Below, piece by piece: positions 49,983-61,868 of a stretch of 64,000 nt of DNA (within the stretch, counting starts at the first letter, position 1; each line of letters opens with the position of its first letter). The notes below the pieces were generated by a model, which worked only from the letters and a program-made list of their open reading frames with translations, had not been told where the DNA came from and searched no databases. Origin of the DNA: Sipunculus nudus. Lineage: Eukaryota > Annelida > Sipuncula > Golfingiida > Sipunculidae. The position numbers were made by a program, and so were the translations under genes. The stretch lies in contig CM049308.1 in the NCBI GenBank assembly GCA_026874595.1, positions 14,837,501 to 14,901,500 of the forward strand, written 5' to 3'.

Positions 49983-50258
49983 GTTACGGGTCGGCATAAA
50001 ATCGGACCGAACTGTCTCGCGAGTGCAGGTTGCTTTTCTAGCGAAGCGGTTCGAACGCCGGACACGTGCGCCACTGCCATGGGTTCAAATCCCAGATCGG
50101 CCTAGTATTTTCCCCTGAGCAATTTGTCTTCGTAACAAAATGGGGGCTCGTTCAACGTGACAGAAAACTTTGTGGCCCAGGGAATAAGCTCACAAAAGTG
50201 TGACTCCTGCGATAATTAGTCTTGTTATGTTAGCAGAACGCTCTAAAGAGGGGGTGTG
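49983..50258 (+). repeat. tRNA-like tandem array, unit 2
   Basis: Unit of about 276 bases, roughly 85% identical to unit 1. A box TAGCGAAGCGG at 50039 and a perfect B box GGTTCAAATCC at 50082, 43 bases apart as in real tRNAs. A D stem GCG/CGC can form, but the 7-base acceptor directly before the A box does not pair with the 3' end. Confidence 0.75.
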
Positions 50259-50372
50259 TTACGGTTTGAGATAAAAGTGGACCGAACTCTCTCGCTAGAG
50301 AAGCTTGCTTTGCTAGCGACTCCCGGATCGGTCCAGTTATTTCCCCCTCAACAATTTCTCTTCGTAACACAA
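50259..50372 (+). repeat. tRNA-like tandem array, unit 3 (truncated, internal deletion)
   Basis: Keeps GGACCGAACT and TCGGTCC, which are perfectly complementary over seven bases, but has lost the sequence between the A box and the B box. It ends within the CTTCGTAAC block. Confidence 0.75.
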
Positions 50373-50475
50373 AGTACAACCAATTATCACCAGTTGGTGT
50401 GTACATTATATTTTATGTATTAAATTGTAGTCTAATCACATTAAATATGCTTCAAATGTGCTCAATTGATATAAA

Positions 50476-50640
50476 CATATTAGGTGTTGCAAGTAGTCAT
50501 TCAACTAATCAAGCCTCAAGTTTCAAATTTATGTATGAAATTCTAATCATTATAAACCCATTTAGTATACATCATACTTAATAAATAAAAGCACATTAGG
50601 TGTTACAAGTAGTCATTTAACTAATCAAACCCCAAGATTT
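50476..50640 (+). repeat. Direct repeat pair of about 45 bp
   Basis: CATTAGGTGTT[AG]CAAGTAGTCATT and ACTAATCAA occur at 50476 and again 116 bases later. An inverted CCTAATGTG follows at about 50.66 kb. Confidence 0.8.
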
Positions 50641-50905
50641 GCTGCTATTTAGTATATTACCTAATGTGATTTTACGAGATCGGAGGGGATGTTATAGGCG
50701 CGGATAGTGTAGAAAATATTCGAAATTTAGGCTGCAATGGTATGATATGTGTGAGAAAACAGTGCGAAACTCAGATTCCCGCTGTTTATGGTTATTAAGC
50801 GTGTTACGCTCTATTACCCAGATTTTTCAGCTAAAAAAAAATGGGGTACCTTGCTCTCCTTAAAGCCGCCCCTGGCTACCTTATTTGCCCTTGATAACGA
50901 CTGGT

Positions 50906-51143
50906 TGATCTCTAAATCTTCCGGGGTGAAAGCCTTTATGGATCATTCTCTAACAAGCGCGTCCTATAAATCTTTGATTTTCAAGAAGCTGGTCTTAATC
51001 CCGCGTCAAGGAGAGCTTGTAGTTTTTTTAATCGTGCATTCTTGCAGTTAAGGCAAACGTCAATAGATCAAACTCTTTGAAGTGTTCTAGCAAAACACAG
51101 CTTATGTAAATTTGGGTAAAATTAGCAAGCCTTCCGAGGATGA
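50906..51143 (+). repeat. Direct repeat flanking the tRNA-like array, right copy
   Basis: Counterpart of 49044-49300, about 1.85 kb away in the same orientation. Overall identity outside the 29-base core is perhaps 60-65%. Confidence 0.65.
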
Positions 51144-51239
51144 TTAAAGTTCATTCGCCAGAGGGACTTTATTCAGTTATTACTTTGGTTGGTATTTTTA
51201 AGGTCATCGGAAAGTTCTTTTTTTTCTTGCTCGGTTAGA

Positions 51240-53200
51240 CAGAAGTTGACTGTTGATTGTTTGCTTATCAAGGGATGCACGAATAGAGATATAAAACCTC
51301 ATGACTTCAATGAAAAGCACGAAGGGTTTTCTTCATTGATAATGAATATATGGAATTCTGGTAGGAACAGCCAGGGGTGTTCACTTTCAATCATATTTAT
51401 TAATATTGTTATTAGGTGATTTTAGTTCCCTCACCGATCATGAGGGATAATAGTATAAATGATATTAAAAAATCGTAATTCAGAATATGGATACGACATT
51501 CCAGCGAACTTGTTTGATTCTTCATACAGGAATACACTAATTAGAAGGTGTCAAGCTCCCTCATGCGAATGGAAAGATAAAAACAATATAGGCACGATCA
51601 GTTAAAAGTTAGTTTTTAATAAAAAGCGGCAGATAGTCGTCGGTCAGAAGTTATACTTGGTCAGGTTACGGCTTCCCTCAAGACAAAACACAGATTGCAC
51701 ATTAATTCCAGGAACAACAAATTAAGCCTAGCATTGAATTGTCGAAGACTACGCTATCATTCCACCTCACACGCCACAATGATTGCTTTCCCAAGGTCTG
51801 GAAGTATATTAAAGAAATGAGTAGTGTTGCTCTGCGGAATGAGTTCGCTAGTTCAGACTCTCGAGTGTCCTGGACGTTTGTGATATTTACTGTTTCTTCT
51901 CAGGAAGGTGTTCTGTTTTCACCGTGTGGTAGCTTGATTGTCCTTGTATCCTACTATAACTTGAAGAGCTGGGCGAAATCAGAAAAAAACATTATCCGAA
52001 TCTAACTTGGCCAATATGCATCCCCTGGCCACTACACTCTTTCTGCATAGAGTGTTGCCTGGGCGTTGACCTCGCTCCTCCCGCCCTTATCGAGCCCGGA
52101 CAGGCTTAATTTCTTCCAGTTTCTGTTAATCGCTCATGAACACAGTAATACTTGCATGTCACAGGCCGCATGTCCTAATTATGGGTATAATGGAACTTAA
52201 GTTAATAGTCGCCCAACTTAAATTATATTTATCTTTTATAATATTTTTAGCTGATATCTTCTCCTAGAATATACTTACAGCTGGCACGGCTCATTGAACA
52301 TACATAAAGCATAGTCAGAATAATTACTTCTTATTTAACCAAGATATATATCTTGACAGTGAAAAGGATAGACACCCGCTAGAACTAGAACTAGAACAGG
52401 GTTCCAATCCCTGAACAAAAGGAATAATTTAGTAACAACAATTTTATGGTCCTATTTACAGTATTGTTCCTACATTGATGCTCTTTGTCTAATGCCAAAT
52501 ACACTGTGCAGATTCGGACTCGCAAGAGAACGATTCTGCTGTTCAGGGTTTGTGGGCGTCAAAATCTGCCACCCACAATGCACCGGGGCTTCTAACTACG
52601 CCTAGGTATAAGTAGAGTGAAGAGGATAATGTAGTTAGTCACATATACTGGACAAGTATTGTTTAAAGGATAGTCACATAAATAGAGTTTTTTTTTTGGG
52701 GGGGGGGGGGGGGTAAGGATTTCGTGGAATAAGTAATATTTTTTAAGAGTGGGCATATGAAATGTAACCAGAAGGTGTTTTCTTGAAATGTTACACATTT
52801 GATTTTGAATTTTGACAGTTGGAACAAGTAGTCTCGCCAGTCCCAAACTGCCAAACTGAAAAAGGTTTGTTCTAAGTAGAAAGGATCTCTGGCGGAAGGG
52901 GAATGCCTTCACGTGTTAAGATTACAGGATATGGTCAGTTAACAATACAAATCATAATTAGATGATACAGTAGTAGTTGACATGTTTGATTACTTTACTT
53001 TGTTTAATTAGAGATATTATATCACTTTTCTTCATAATATTTTATATATAACCTTAAAGAATGATACATGGCTTATAGAGGCTTGTAGCTGCTGGTCCAG
53101 CCCGTGTCATGGATCTAAGATACCAGGTGGATCCATGAATCTAAGACACTAGGTCAGTTAATAAGATGTTATATCTTTTGTTATCATATTCGTTTTCCAC
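51240..53200. other. No gene recognised
   Basis: Contains a T10G16 tract at 52688-52713. An 88-codon plus-strand frame at 51739-52005 has no recognisable motif and no convincing splice sites. Confidence 0.4.
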
Positions 53201-53202
53201 AG

Positions 53203-54025
53203 TCCCAGATGTTCTTTCCAGGTGCCACCAAAATCTTAATTCTGGTAATGCAATTCCAAATCCTGATGAGAGTGATGCATTCTTCCCTTATGTTACTGAT
53301 GACCCGTGGAATGTTGTGTTGCCAGGAGGGGTCAAATTAAAGATATAATTAATAAGTCCGATGAACATCAGGAAATGAATAATGGACTAAAGTTAAGGAA
53401 CCTGATGTTATCAATCATTCCTCTAATATCGTGTATACCTTCCTAACTAGAAATAGCTAAACTGCATTAGAAGATCAAATGTACGATGCAGATGTAGGTG
53501 ATTGTGGTGACAGTATAAAGAGAATCATGTTAAGAAGGATAAGGCACCTCTAAATGTGAATGTAGCAAAGAGGTCAAATTTGCCACCATGGGTTTGTGTA
53601 GCACAGTCTGGCATTTGTATGACTGTCAGTCTTTTAGGGGATAGCAAATTACCAGTACTAGGCTAAAATCTTGTTTCAGCAAAGTGCAGCAATAAATAGC
53701 ATTTAGTCTTGTAATCTATCCCTAGCTTATTAACAGATGCGCATGGTAAGTTGTCAGAATTGATAACAATGTCATTTGTTATTTCATAAGTCTTGATTAA
53801 GTTTACTGTCTGGTAATTATGTTAAGATATTCAGATGTATGTTAGCAAGTTTCACTTTTATTTTTATTTAAAGATGCTCTGATGAACTTTAATGATAAAC
53901 TTTATTGTATTGATCATCAGAATAAATCTTCAGTTTTACCATCAAATTGGACTTTCAATTGGACATGTGTGAACAGGAATGTGGAATGGAAGAAATCCCG
54001 AGTGCATTTTTTCCCATCCCATTAG
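53203..54025 (+). pseudogene. Decayed coding-like stretch, unrecognised
   Basis: After a good acceptor-like TTCGTTTTCCACAG, short protein-like frames succeed each other with frameshifts. The first is open to 53348 (D-E-S-D-A-F-F-P-Y-V-T-D-D-P-W). Further pieces lie at about 53342-53400, 53529-53666 (N-L-P-P-W-V-C-V-A-Q-S-G-I-C) and 53873-54025 (P-S-N-W-T-F-N-W-T-C-V). Interrupting stops between them suggest a dead gene or transposon remnant. No family could be named. Confidence 0.35.
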
Positions 54026-54329
54026 GATCCTGAGGTGATGAAAGAGAGGAAGAAAGGTAACACACCTTTGTCTAGAGCCATTTTGACATCATAGTACCGG
54101 CATTTTTCACCTCCACAGCTAGAGAGTCAACAGAAAATAAAGTCAGCCAAAACTCGATCCTACCTTTCATTAGTTTTTTTTTTAATTTCTAGCGGCACCT
54201 GTCATGTTTTCGGCAGATTCCAAAATAATTGAATAAATTGGAAAATTTGCATTTGTTAAATTTGTGCTAGGTGCAAGCAGAGCTTACCTACTTCCGTTAT
54301 CCCTTAGTTAGCTATTACAATGACCTATT

Positions 54330-54490
54330 ATTGCACCCACCCCCAGGAGGTTATGTTTTTTTCCATGTTTGTTCGTTTTTATTATGCATTAAAATAGATA
54401 AAAAAAACTCAGTCGATTTCCACGGAACTTGTAGGATGTTGCACGGGCATGGCAACTGTAAATTTTGAAGCAGATTGGAATATAAAGTAG
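54330..54490 (+). mobile_element. Dispersed repeat fragment (GGAGGTTATGTTTTT type)
   Basis: CCCCAGGAGGTTATGTTTTT, then GTTTGTTCGTTTTT and TCGATTTCCACGGAACTTGT match the general layout of a widespread invertebrate dispersed repeat, opposite in orientation to 38.9-39.2 kb. Confidence 0.45.
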
Positions 54491-56659
54491 TATCAAGAAG
54501 ATTTTGTGCCTTGAGCTGAACTATGTCATTATATTTCCAAAGACAAATGCAAACATTAGTTTATTCTCGCTTGTCGGGAATAAATCAGTTACTGAGATTA
54601 ACTTGTTGTAGGCGGTGAAAAAGTAGGAAGTACATGAAATGTCGTCAAAAAAAAATTTCCTCACGGACTCATAATGTGTTTTATCTGTCTAAGTCCTCGC
54701 CTTTGCCAGGTGTTATCTCACAACAGGAATGATCCGTTAACTGGGTGAAATATTTACTGTGGTGGATGACGTTTTTTAACTACTTTGTCAAGTTCAAGTT
54801 TCTTTGCAGAGAAGGAACGACCTGGGGCCAGTTTGGATAGACTTTTTCTTTCCGGAAGCTTGTGAAGTATTACAGACTTTCACCGACGGAAAATTAAGGC
54901 CCAAACAGGAGACAGCCTTTCCCTATGTCTGTGGCGTATTATATCTTGGATCGTTGTTAGAACAGAGACGCAAATGTCATATTAGCCCTTCGGGGATTAA
55001 GAGGCGGCTGTGTAATTGTATTCTCTCAGGCCTTGATTGTACATGAGGCAGGTGACCGCGGAGCAAGAGGGCCAAGGGCTGTTAATAAAAGCTATACAAC
55101 AGACAGGCGCTGACTCTGGCATAGCTGGAGCACTGTCTACTAGTCCTGACAGCAAATTCTGTGTAACAAACGTTCTTGATCTGTCCATTTAATGATGCCC
55201 TCTGTAATTTGTTCCATTATGCTAATTTGTGCGATAAGGTTAAACTATTAAACTAACTAAACTAATATAGGACAGAACAGAAATGACAATATAGATACCC
55301 GGATCGAACCTTGATATGGAGCTGTTTATATAAAAAATTACATGTTCGTGAAATTGTGAAAAGATTAAATAAATTATTGGAATAATTGTTTTTTAATTGC
55401 ATAACGCTGTCGTTGGATATATGAACTGAACGAACAAGGTTGTCTCGGCCAGAGAATTAAAGAAAACTGGTTAACATAAACATAACCTCTGCCATCAATT
55501 AATGACAAAAGATTAATTCACGGTCACAATGATAAAAATAAAGAAAGGATTCGTCATGCTTAAAATAGAGTTCGAAAATAGGTAAGGGTGCGAGGCATTA
55601 TAAAAGGGGATAATGCCCATATAAATTAACAGTTTGTAAATAAACTGTACATGCGGTGAAGCTATGAGAGCTGGAATATTGGCATATGGGCGCCAAACAT
55701 TCCAACAGTTTATAAACCACATATAGTCCAGTAGGATTAAAGGGGAGTCCTAGAAGAAAAGGGTCCCTTGTTTATGGAGATGAACTTTCAAATATGGTAT
55801 ATAGTATCAAGAAAAAAGTATAAGATCTTGCAAATATTATGCATTGGTCTTTAATATTGTAAACGTAAATAATTGCCTACCTTCACTTGACAGCCCTAAT
55901 GATAATATTTAAATATTTAGCCTGACCTGCATGGGAAAATCCTTGAAAGTCCTAAAAGCTTAATGTTGTTGCAACGTTACGTTGTTGTTGCGTATTTTGA
56001 ATGCACTACACAAGCACTTAGCTCCGTCTTAATTGAGAGCATATAATTTCTACACACATAATAACCAAACTGGTAATGGGACACTGATTATGGCGTGTGA
56101 ATAGGAGAATAACGATTCATTTTTAAAGCCAGATCAATGATCATTTGGACTTCTATCGAGTTTTTTCTGTTCCATACATCCTCAGTTTTTGCTCGTGCTG
56201 TACATGCTCCTATTTCACCCGCGTGACCCTGGTTAAACCAATCCGGTGGTACCTTTAGCTCAGGGTTTTGATCCGGTAATGTACCAGTCTAAGAAATAAT
56301 CAGCGCGAATATCAAAATATATATGGATCAATTAAATATGGATTGGTCGTATACAAGAATCATGTTCTTTCCGTGCTAATCCCTAATCAAGACAAGGATT
56401 ACAGGATTAATTCTGCGCTAATGTGCAGATAGAAGTTCTTATAATTACTGCCGCATCGATCACTGACACAGCCAAATCTGATATCCTGGTCGGATTAATT
56501 GTAACTTTAAGCCTATTTTGCTATTAAGGTCTTTTACGCCCGGTTTAAATATCATTTATGCCTGTACATAAGAGAATACCTCCGACTTAAATGTTATATC
56601 TTACTCTTACATTACTTCAAAGGTTTCTTTGATTATATATATATACCTTTGATTATACA

Positions 56660-56709
<50 letters not shown>

Positions 56710-57700
56710 GATACCTTTAAAGTAATCTGTAATTCATTCATTTAAATATATGTCAGTATGTCTGACTGTCAAACTTGTTATTGGACTCTTTCGGGTGTAA
56801 TACTGAGAGATGTGTAACATACAGTACGTGATTTCAGGTTCATGAAATGTCAATACAGAAGATTCTCTATAAACAATATACATGCCGATCAGTATATAAC
56901 AATCCTCCGAGAACGAATATTCTAAATATAAACAACCTAACATTAATATCGTATATATGAATTTGAAAATAAGAGACTTTTAAGGCTCTTCTGTGTGTGG
57001 GTATTTACGTTGAGATTTATTAATGAACTCACGAACTGTGTATCTGTGGGGGTCCGTGTGTGCAAGGGGATGGCATAGGGAAGAAACCCATTAATTTTTT
57101 GCACATCCTGATAAGCCAAAGGGCGTATCCTGTTGGGTTGGTTTGCCGTGGCGGAGAGTTGCCTCTAGCTATCATGTAATAGTTTCTTTCTCAGTATAAT
57201 AAGCTATCACTGGTTCTAAAGTGCATATCGTTTGTTCAACAGTAAGCTGTAAACTAAAGAATACAGTGACCAAGCGATCACTGGAAGGCCCTCTTCGAAC
57301 AAAACCGCAACTGAGCGATAACGGGGAACGACTTTGCAGAGAACAATCTTATTAATAAGATCGATGTCATGAATAAATATTTGGTGACCGTGTAGATCTG
57401 TAACCAACGACATGTGCCTAAATTTCAGCCATAGTAGAGAACTAACGCAAACAGAAAAATGCAGAAGACAACAAATGAATTTGATGGTTTTGCACACGGG
57501 GGACCTATTTTTTTACCCAAATATGATTACAAAATTATAATTACTCATCAACCCCTAATCCCCCTTCCCCCTGTCCTACGGGGAGAGGCTCTGAGCAAAT
57601 AAGCAGCAGCCATATATGTAACTCTTTGTTCCTTGCTTTGACACAATCAAAGAGAGTCTCATGTAGCATGAGGGCATGTTGCAGTCGCAGCAGATTAATC
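54491..57700. other. No gene recognised
   Basis: An 80-codon frame at 54804-55046 follows TTTCTTTGCAG and looks protein-like, ending L-C-N-C-I-L-S-G-L-D-C-T, but no motif is recognised. The rest is AT-rich with one small hairpin at 56.6 kb. Confidence 0.4.
56606..56732. repeat. Hairpin around an (AT)n tract
   Basis: ACTTCAAAGGTTTCTTTGATT on the left and AATTAAAGATACCTTTAAAG followed by T on the right are inverted repeats with three mismatches, enclosing (AT)n at 56662-56703. Could be a MITE that nucleated a microsatellite. Confidence 0.6.
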
Positions 57701-57724
57701 AAATTACCACGTGACCCGTGTTAC

Positions 57725-57902
57725 TTGGATGTGCACCAGACTGGTAGCAAGGCAGCAACATTCCTGACGACGCCTGGTCGTTTATAACCTGGCGAAATGA
57801 GACTAATTTTGTCTGGCGACTGTGGATGTTGTGAGCTGGTATTGACTCTGTCATTGAATGGTTATAATTACAGTAATCCCTGTTATTGAATTCTCCCGCC
57901 AT
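57725..57902 (-). other. Candidate first coding exon, unassigned
   Basis: The minus strand has ATGGCGGGAG at 57902 and an open frame of 59 codons to a donor-like CCAA|GTAACA at 57724. Codon use looks ordinary for coding sequence and the peptide is hydrophilic. No partner exon or family is recognised. Confidence 0.22.
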
Positions 57903-58221
57903 CGATCTCTAGACTGTAGTCGTTCTAAATCCGAGGTCCAACGTCACGACTGTCTCAAGTCGGAAAGGATTATGTGAGTAGGGATACGTTGACATAATTA
58001 ACGTATGATCTGCGACCAATCAAAAAGTATGAAATGTCACTTTTAATGCTGATACCTTGTGACTTGTTTCACGACAATCATGTAAGTGTAATTAAATAAA
58101 AATAATGCCAACAGTCTAAGAAAAAAGTGAACGCCAGAAGGGAACTGTTGTAGAGGAGCCATTGTGTAGTGATGCTATCTACTCTGTGTGTCCCAATGTA
58201 AAAACTTCAGGTTCCCCCACC

Positions 58222-58672
58222 CCCTCCATTTCAGTTTAGTGAAATCGATTATCGATAACCGAAGGGGGCAGTCTGAACCTTTTTTCAGGTTACCCATGTG
58301 CTGATAAGATTGCCCATTGATTTTAATGAAGGATCAGTCCTCACGCTTTTAACTCGTGGTATATTATTTCAATCGACGATTTAAAAGATATAATCAATTT
58401 ATGAAAATTAGAGCTGTCACGAATTAAATTAATATTGTTATTTATATTTATAATGACACATACACTTCACCAAAACACGTTTAACATTATATGCAAACGT
58501 AAGATATACAAAGATTCAAACTTATTTGAGAAATCGAGAAGAAAGAAATCACATGAGGTGTGAGTAAAATAAACGTGAAGAAACAACTGCCTTGAAGGGG
58601 TTATCTGAAATCGTAGGGGCTAATCTGAAATCGATGTTAAAGTTACACCGCGGGTAATCTGAAATCCAAAAT
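58222..58672 (+). mobile_element. GGTAATCTGAAATCG element, copy 2
   Basis: Same orientation and order of blocks as 31.6-32.1 kb. The right end carries GGGGTTATCTGAAATCG, GGGGCTAATCTGAAATCG and GGGTAATCTGAAATCC. The left end carries CATTTCAG and TTTTCAGGTTACCC. Strongly diverged (about 65-70% by eye). Confidence 0.65.
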
Positions 58673-58689
58673 TTGATCGATTCTTCATT

Positions 58690-58810
58690 GGCCCATTCGC
58701 GAAATGCCCAAAAATTTTCGTGAGATCCCCCAATGATTGCTTGAGTTATTATGTGAAGAAACACAAACACACAAACGGGGATTGACGTATAAACTCCTGG
58801 CGGTGGCAAA
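58690..58810. mobile_element. Tail of a dispersed repeat (CTCCTGGCGGTGG type)
   Basis: TGAGTTATTATGTGAAGAAA, ACACAAACACACAAACGGG and TAAACTCCTGGCGGTGG parallel the right half of the element at 38.9-39.2 kb. Confidence 0.4.
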
Positions 58811-60173
58811 AACGACACGAGTAAAAAAATAACTCCTTCGATTTCATTTATTCCTCCGCATTATCCAAGTTTTTGTCAGGATCAAATCAGCTGAACGTTT
58901 GCTCTTTGTTAACTACACTTGTCAGTTTGGCACTTAGGCTTTCTACTCCACTGTTCCGTTTGTAATTGTCTTCATTCTCAGATCTGTGTCGCCTCAGTCT
59001 TCCTCATTACCCTACATGTGCTGCCCGGAATGGTATAAAGATTCGTTCTTTTCGTCTGTGGTTGTTTAGAGACCTCTTTGACGTTCACTACTCAGCTGTA
59101 AATGTTGTCTCTATGTTTCTTCTATAATTATATCCCCACTGCTATACAGTTTGCCAACGCGTTTACACCGATAGGGAACTAATTAAACCCCACACAACAG
59201 GAGCAGCTGTCCTTAACTATATAACTTTCTCTTACGTCTGGCTGTGAAAATTAAATAGACATTCACCAATGTTTAATTAGCCACCAAAAGACTTTCGCTT
59301 AAAGTTTTAATTAAACTGGGGACTTCTTCAGTTTAATGTAGCCGTGTATTTAAACTCAGCACAAACAGCCATATCGGGTCCATAGCCGCATACCTTGACG
59401 TAGATTCTGAATTAAAATCTAGAAACGGGTTACACTAGGTTTGAATTATATCCAGTTCATCTTCGCAGAATTGATTAACAAATGTTCAAGGTCTCACATG
59501 TAATTTGAATGTCAGCCAAACCCGTTCGTGCGATAATGAGGGATGTAACGTTCTACACCCGCTTATACTCGCTTTATCTTCTTCTTATGCGTTATCCATA
59601 TGAACGTGCATTAAGACGGGATTAACAGAATCAGAGGCATCCAATTTCCATTGTTTTCAACCATGTATACAAGCTACCTGGATAACCTTTCGTGGTGATG
59701 TCAAAATTTTGACGTCGACCATTCCAAACGGTGGCGGAAGCGGCCTTCGCTGACAGGTAAGTGATACTCAGTGGCATGACCTTACGTGACCCATCTGGAA
59801 TGGCCGCCGTCGAAGGTTTTAGCGAGTTGCCTACCTTGTCATATTACAAATGATAACATGGTATTACCATTTTATTATTTGGTTGTTTCGTCGTAGTATC
59901 TCATTGCAGAACATTGGAAATATGACGACTTTATTATAAATAGGGATTCGAGCGCTTGTGATCTAAGCCTTAATATGAACACGGTCTAAATTGACATTTG
60001 CGTTCCACAATTCTGTGTCTTCATTTGCATTTGAATGCAGAATAGCTAATAAATAGCTATTTTACATGTGATCCATTTTATTGTAGAAGGATATGCATTT
60101 GATTTATCCGAATCATTGTATTTAAAAGCTATGCATCGCATTCTAACAACAAGACACACACATTTGTACTCCC

Positions 60174-60252
<79 letters not shown>

Positions 60253-61868
60253 ATGAAACAGCACCTACCTGCCTTGTAGCTCAGTAACCGGGCATGCTAA
60301 GAATTTGCGGGTAACTACTAGTATTTGAAAGCATTAATAAGGTAAAAATAGGTATTATGTAAATTGCTTATAAAAAAAACCTTGCACAGCAATATGGCAA
60401 TTCCACATGCCGCCTATTGAAGTGCTTCAGCTACACTTTGAATTAGCAAAAACTTGCCGAATGGACTCTAAAACTGTTTTACTCCTAATTAAATACGCTT
60501 AAACCTTTTACTTGAAGCCCAGCTCCAATATTGCCATCCAGTAATTTACAAATTTTCTCAACTCTTTATATGGAAATAACCGCACGGCTAATTCCTTAAT
60601 TTATGTTGGCATTCTTAGATTGAAAATATTTCAAGGAAACAAGGCTCCAGGTAGTTACAACGGTATGGCTTTCATAGAATAATTATTAATTGGCTTTCCT
60701 TATAAGCATTACGGTTTATTCAAGTTATTAAACTACATGAGAGAAAGGCAGCCTTTGTAAGCATGGGTGTTATGGAGGTATACGTTAGAGCGAACCTAAT
60801 GGAATCAATACGCAAGGTGTGCATAGATAACCCATTGATGGGGGGGGGGGGTACGATCTTTTTTTGCCAATAAAATACTATTATCATTTGTTTAACATAT
60901 CATTTTTATACTTTATACATCCAGCAATTGTTCTGTGACCCATGTTTTTTTATAATGGTGTCTTGAAGGTACAGCATGTGAATATCCTACTGATCCATTA
61001 GATATTAACTCTTCTATTTGATCATATTCGTCCAAGTAATTGGACTAAATTCCATTTAATGAACATTTACACAGTCTTTCAAGCCTAATTAAACACTGAA
61101 TTAGAAATAAAAATGTGGTAGTGCTCAATTAAGAGATACTAATTAATTGTGCATTTTCAAGTTGTACTATTATCTTTTTATATAAAGAATCATGCTGTGG
61201 GCCTGTCTGTTCCCTAGTGTGTCACATCATGTGGTCAGCCCACTGGACAGTCACCCCCAGTACGTGTGTTTGTTGGACCATAATAATTCTTCCATAAATT
61301 ACTCAGTAAAATACATATTAGCTTCAAATTGAGAACTCTTCTAGATTCCTATAACTTTAATTAACTCTGTTTTCAACCTTGCATCTTATAAAGTGGTGCT
61401 GCAATTATGATTTAAGAAGATTTTCTGTGTCTGTTGATGTTCTAAACTTTGTAATAATCCCTACCGCTATAGCTATATGCTAGTTTGATATATACCATCT
61501 TTTACATGAAATATGTGGGGCACATTTCATGTGGACGTATCGTTTCATTTCAAAATTTCATAAAGTAGTTTTTGTATAATGTGTCAGTAACATGATGAAA
61601 CACAGATTTAATTTTATCGCTGTAATAGAATGTGCACATCATGTTGGCCGGATTGCAGATGGTGCCACCAGTCTCAATACAAGATGAAGGTATCCATGAT
61701 ATATATGGACATGTACAGTTTCAGCCAAACACATCGAACCACTTCTGAGATATGTGCTATTGTCACTAGAAAGAGACGCAATGATAGACACTACGCGAAG
61801 AAGATTGTAGGTTGCGCAATTATCTTTTTAGGCATGTGACCCAATTTGTATGCCGGGTTTCAGAAAGA
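58811..61868. other. No gene recognised
   Basis: Contains (TA)n with TATG interruptions at 60173-60252 and a G12 run at 60840-60851. A donor-like CTGACAG|GTAAGTGA at 59757 follows a frame with a near stop, so no exon is called. Confidence 0.45.
60173..60252. repeat. (TA)n microsatellite with TATG interruptions
   Basis: About 80 bases of TA with three TATGTA interruptions; the repeated I-Y frames are artefacts. Confidence 0.97.

Noticed and set aside
52555-52590. Minus-strand C-I-V-G before GTGGCA as an alternative GPA2 first exon
   Set aside because: In-frame stop just upstream, poor donor, and no signal peptide.
60268-60320. tRNA-like TTGTAGCTCAGTAACCGGGC
   Set aside because: A-box-like only; no B box at the right distance and no cloverleaf pairing.
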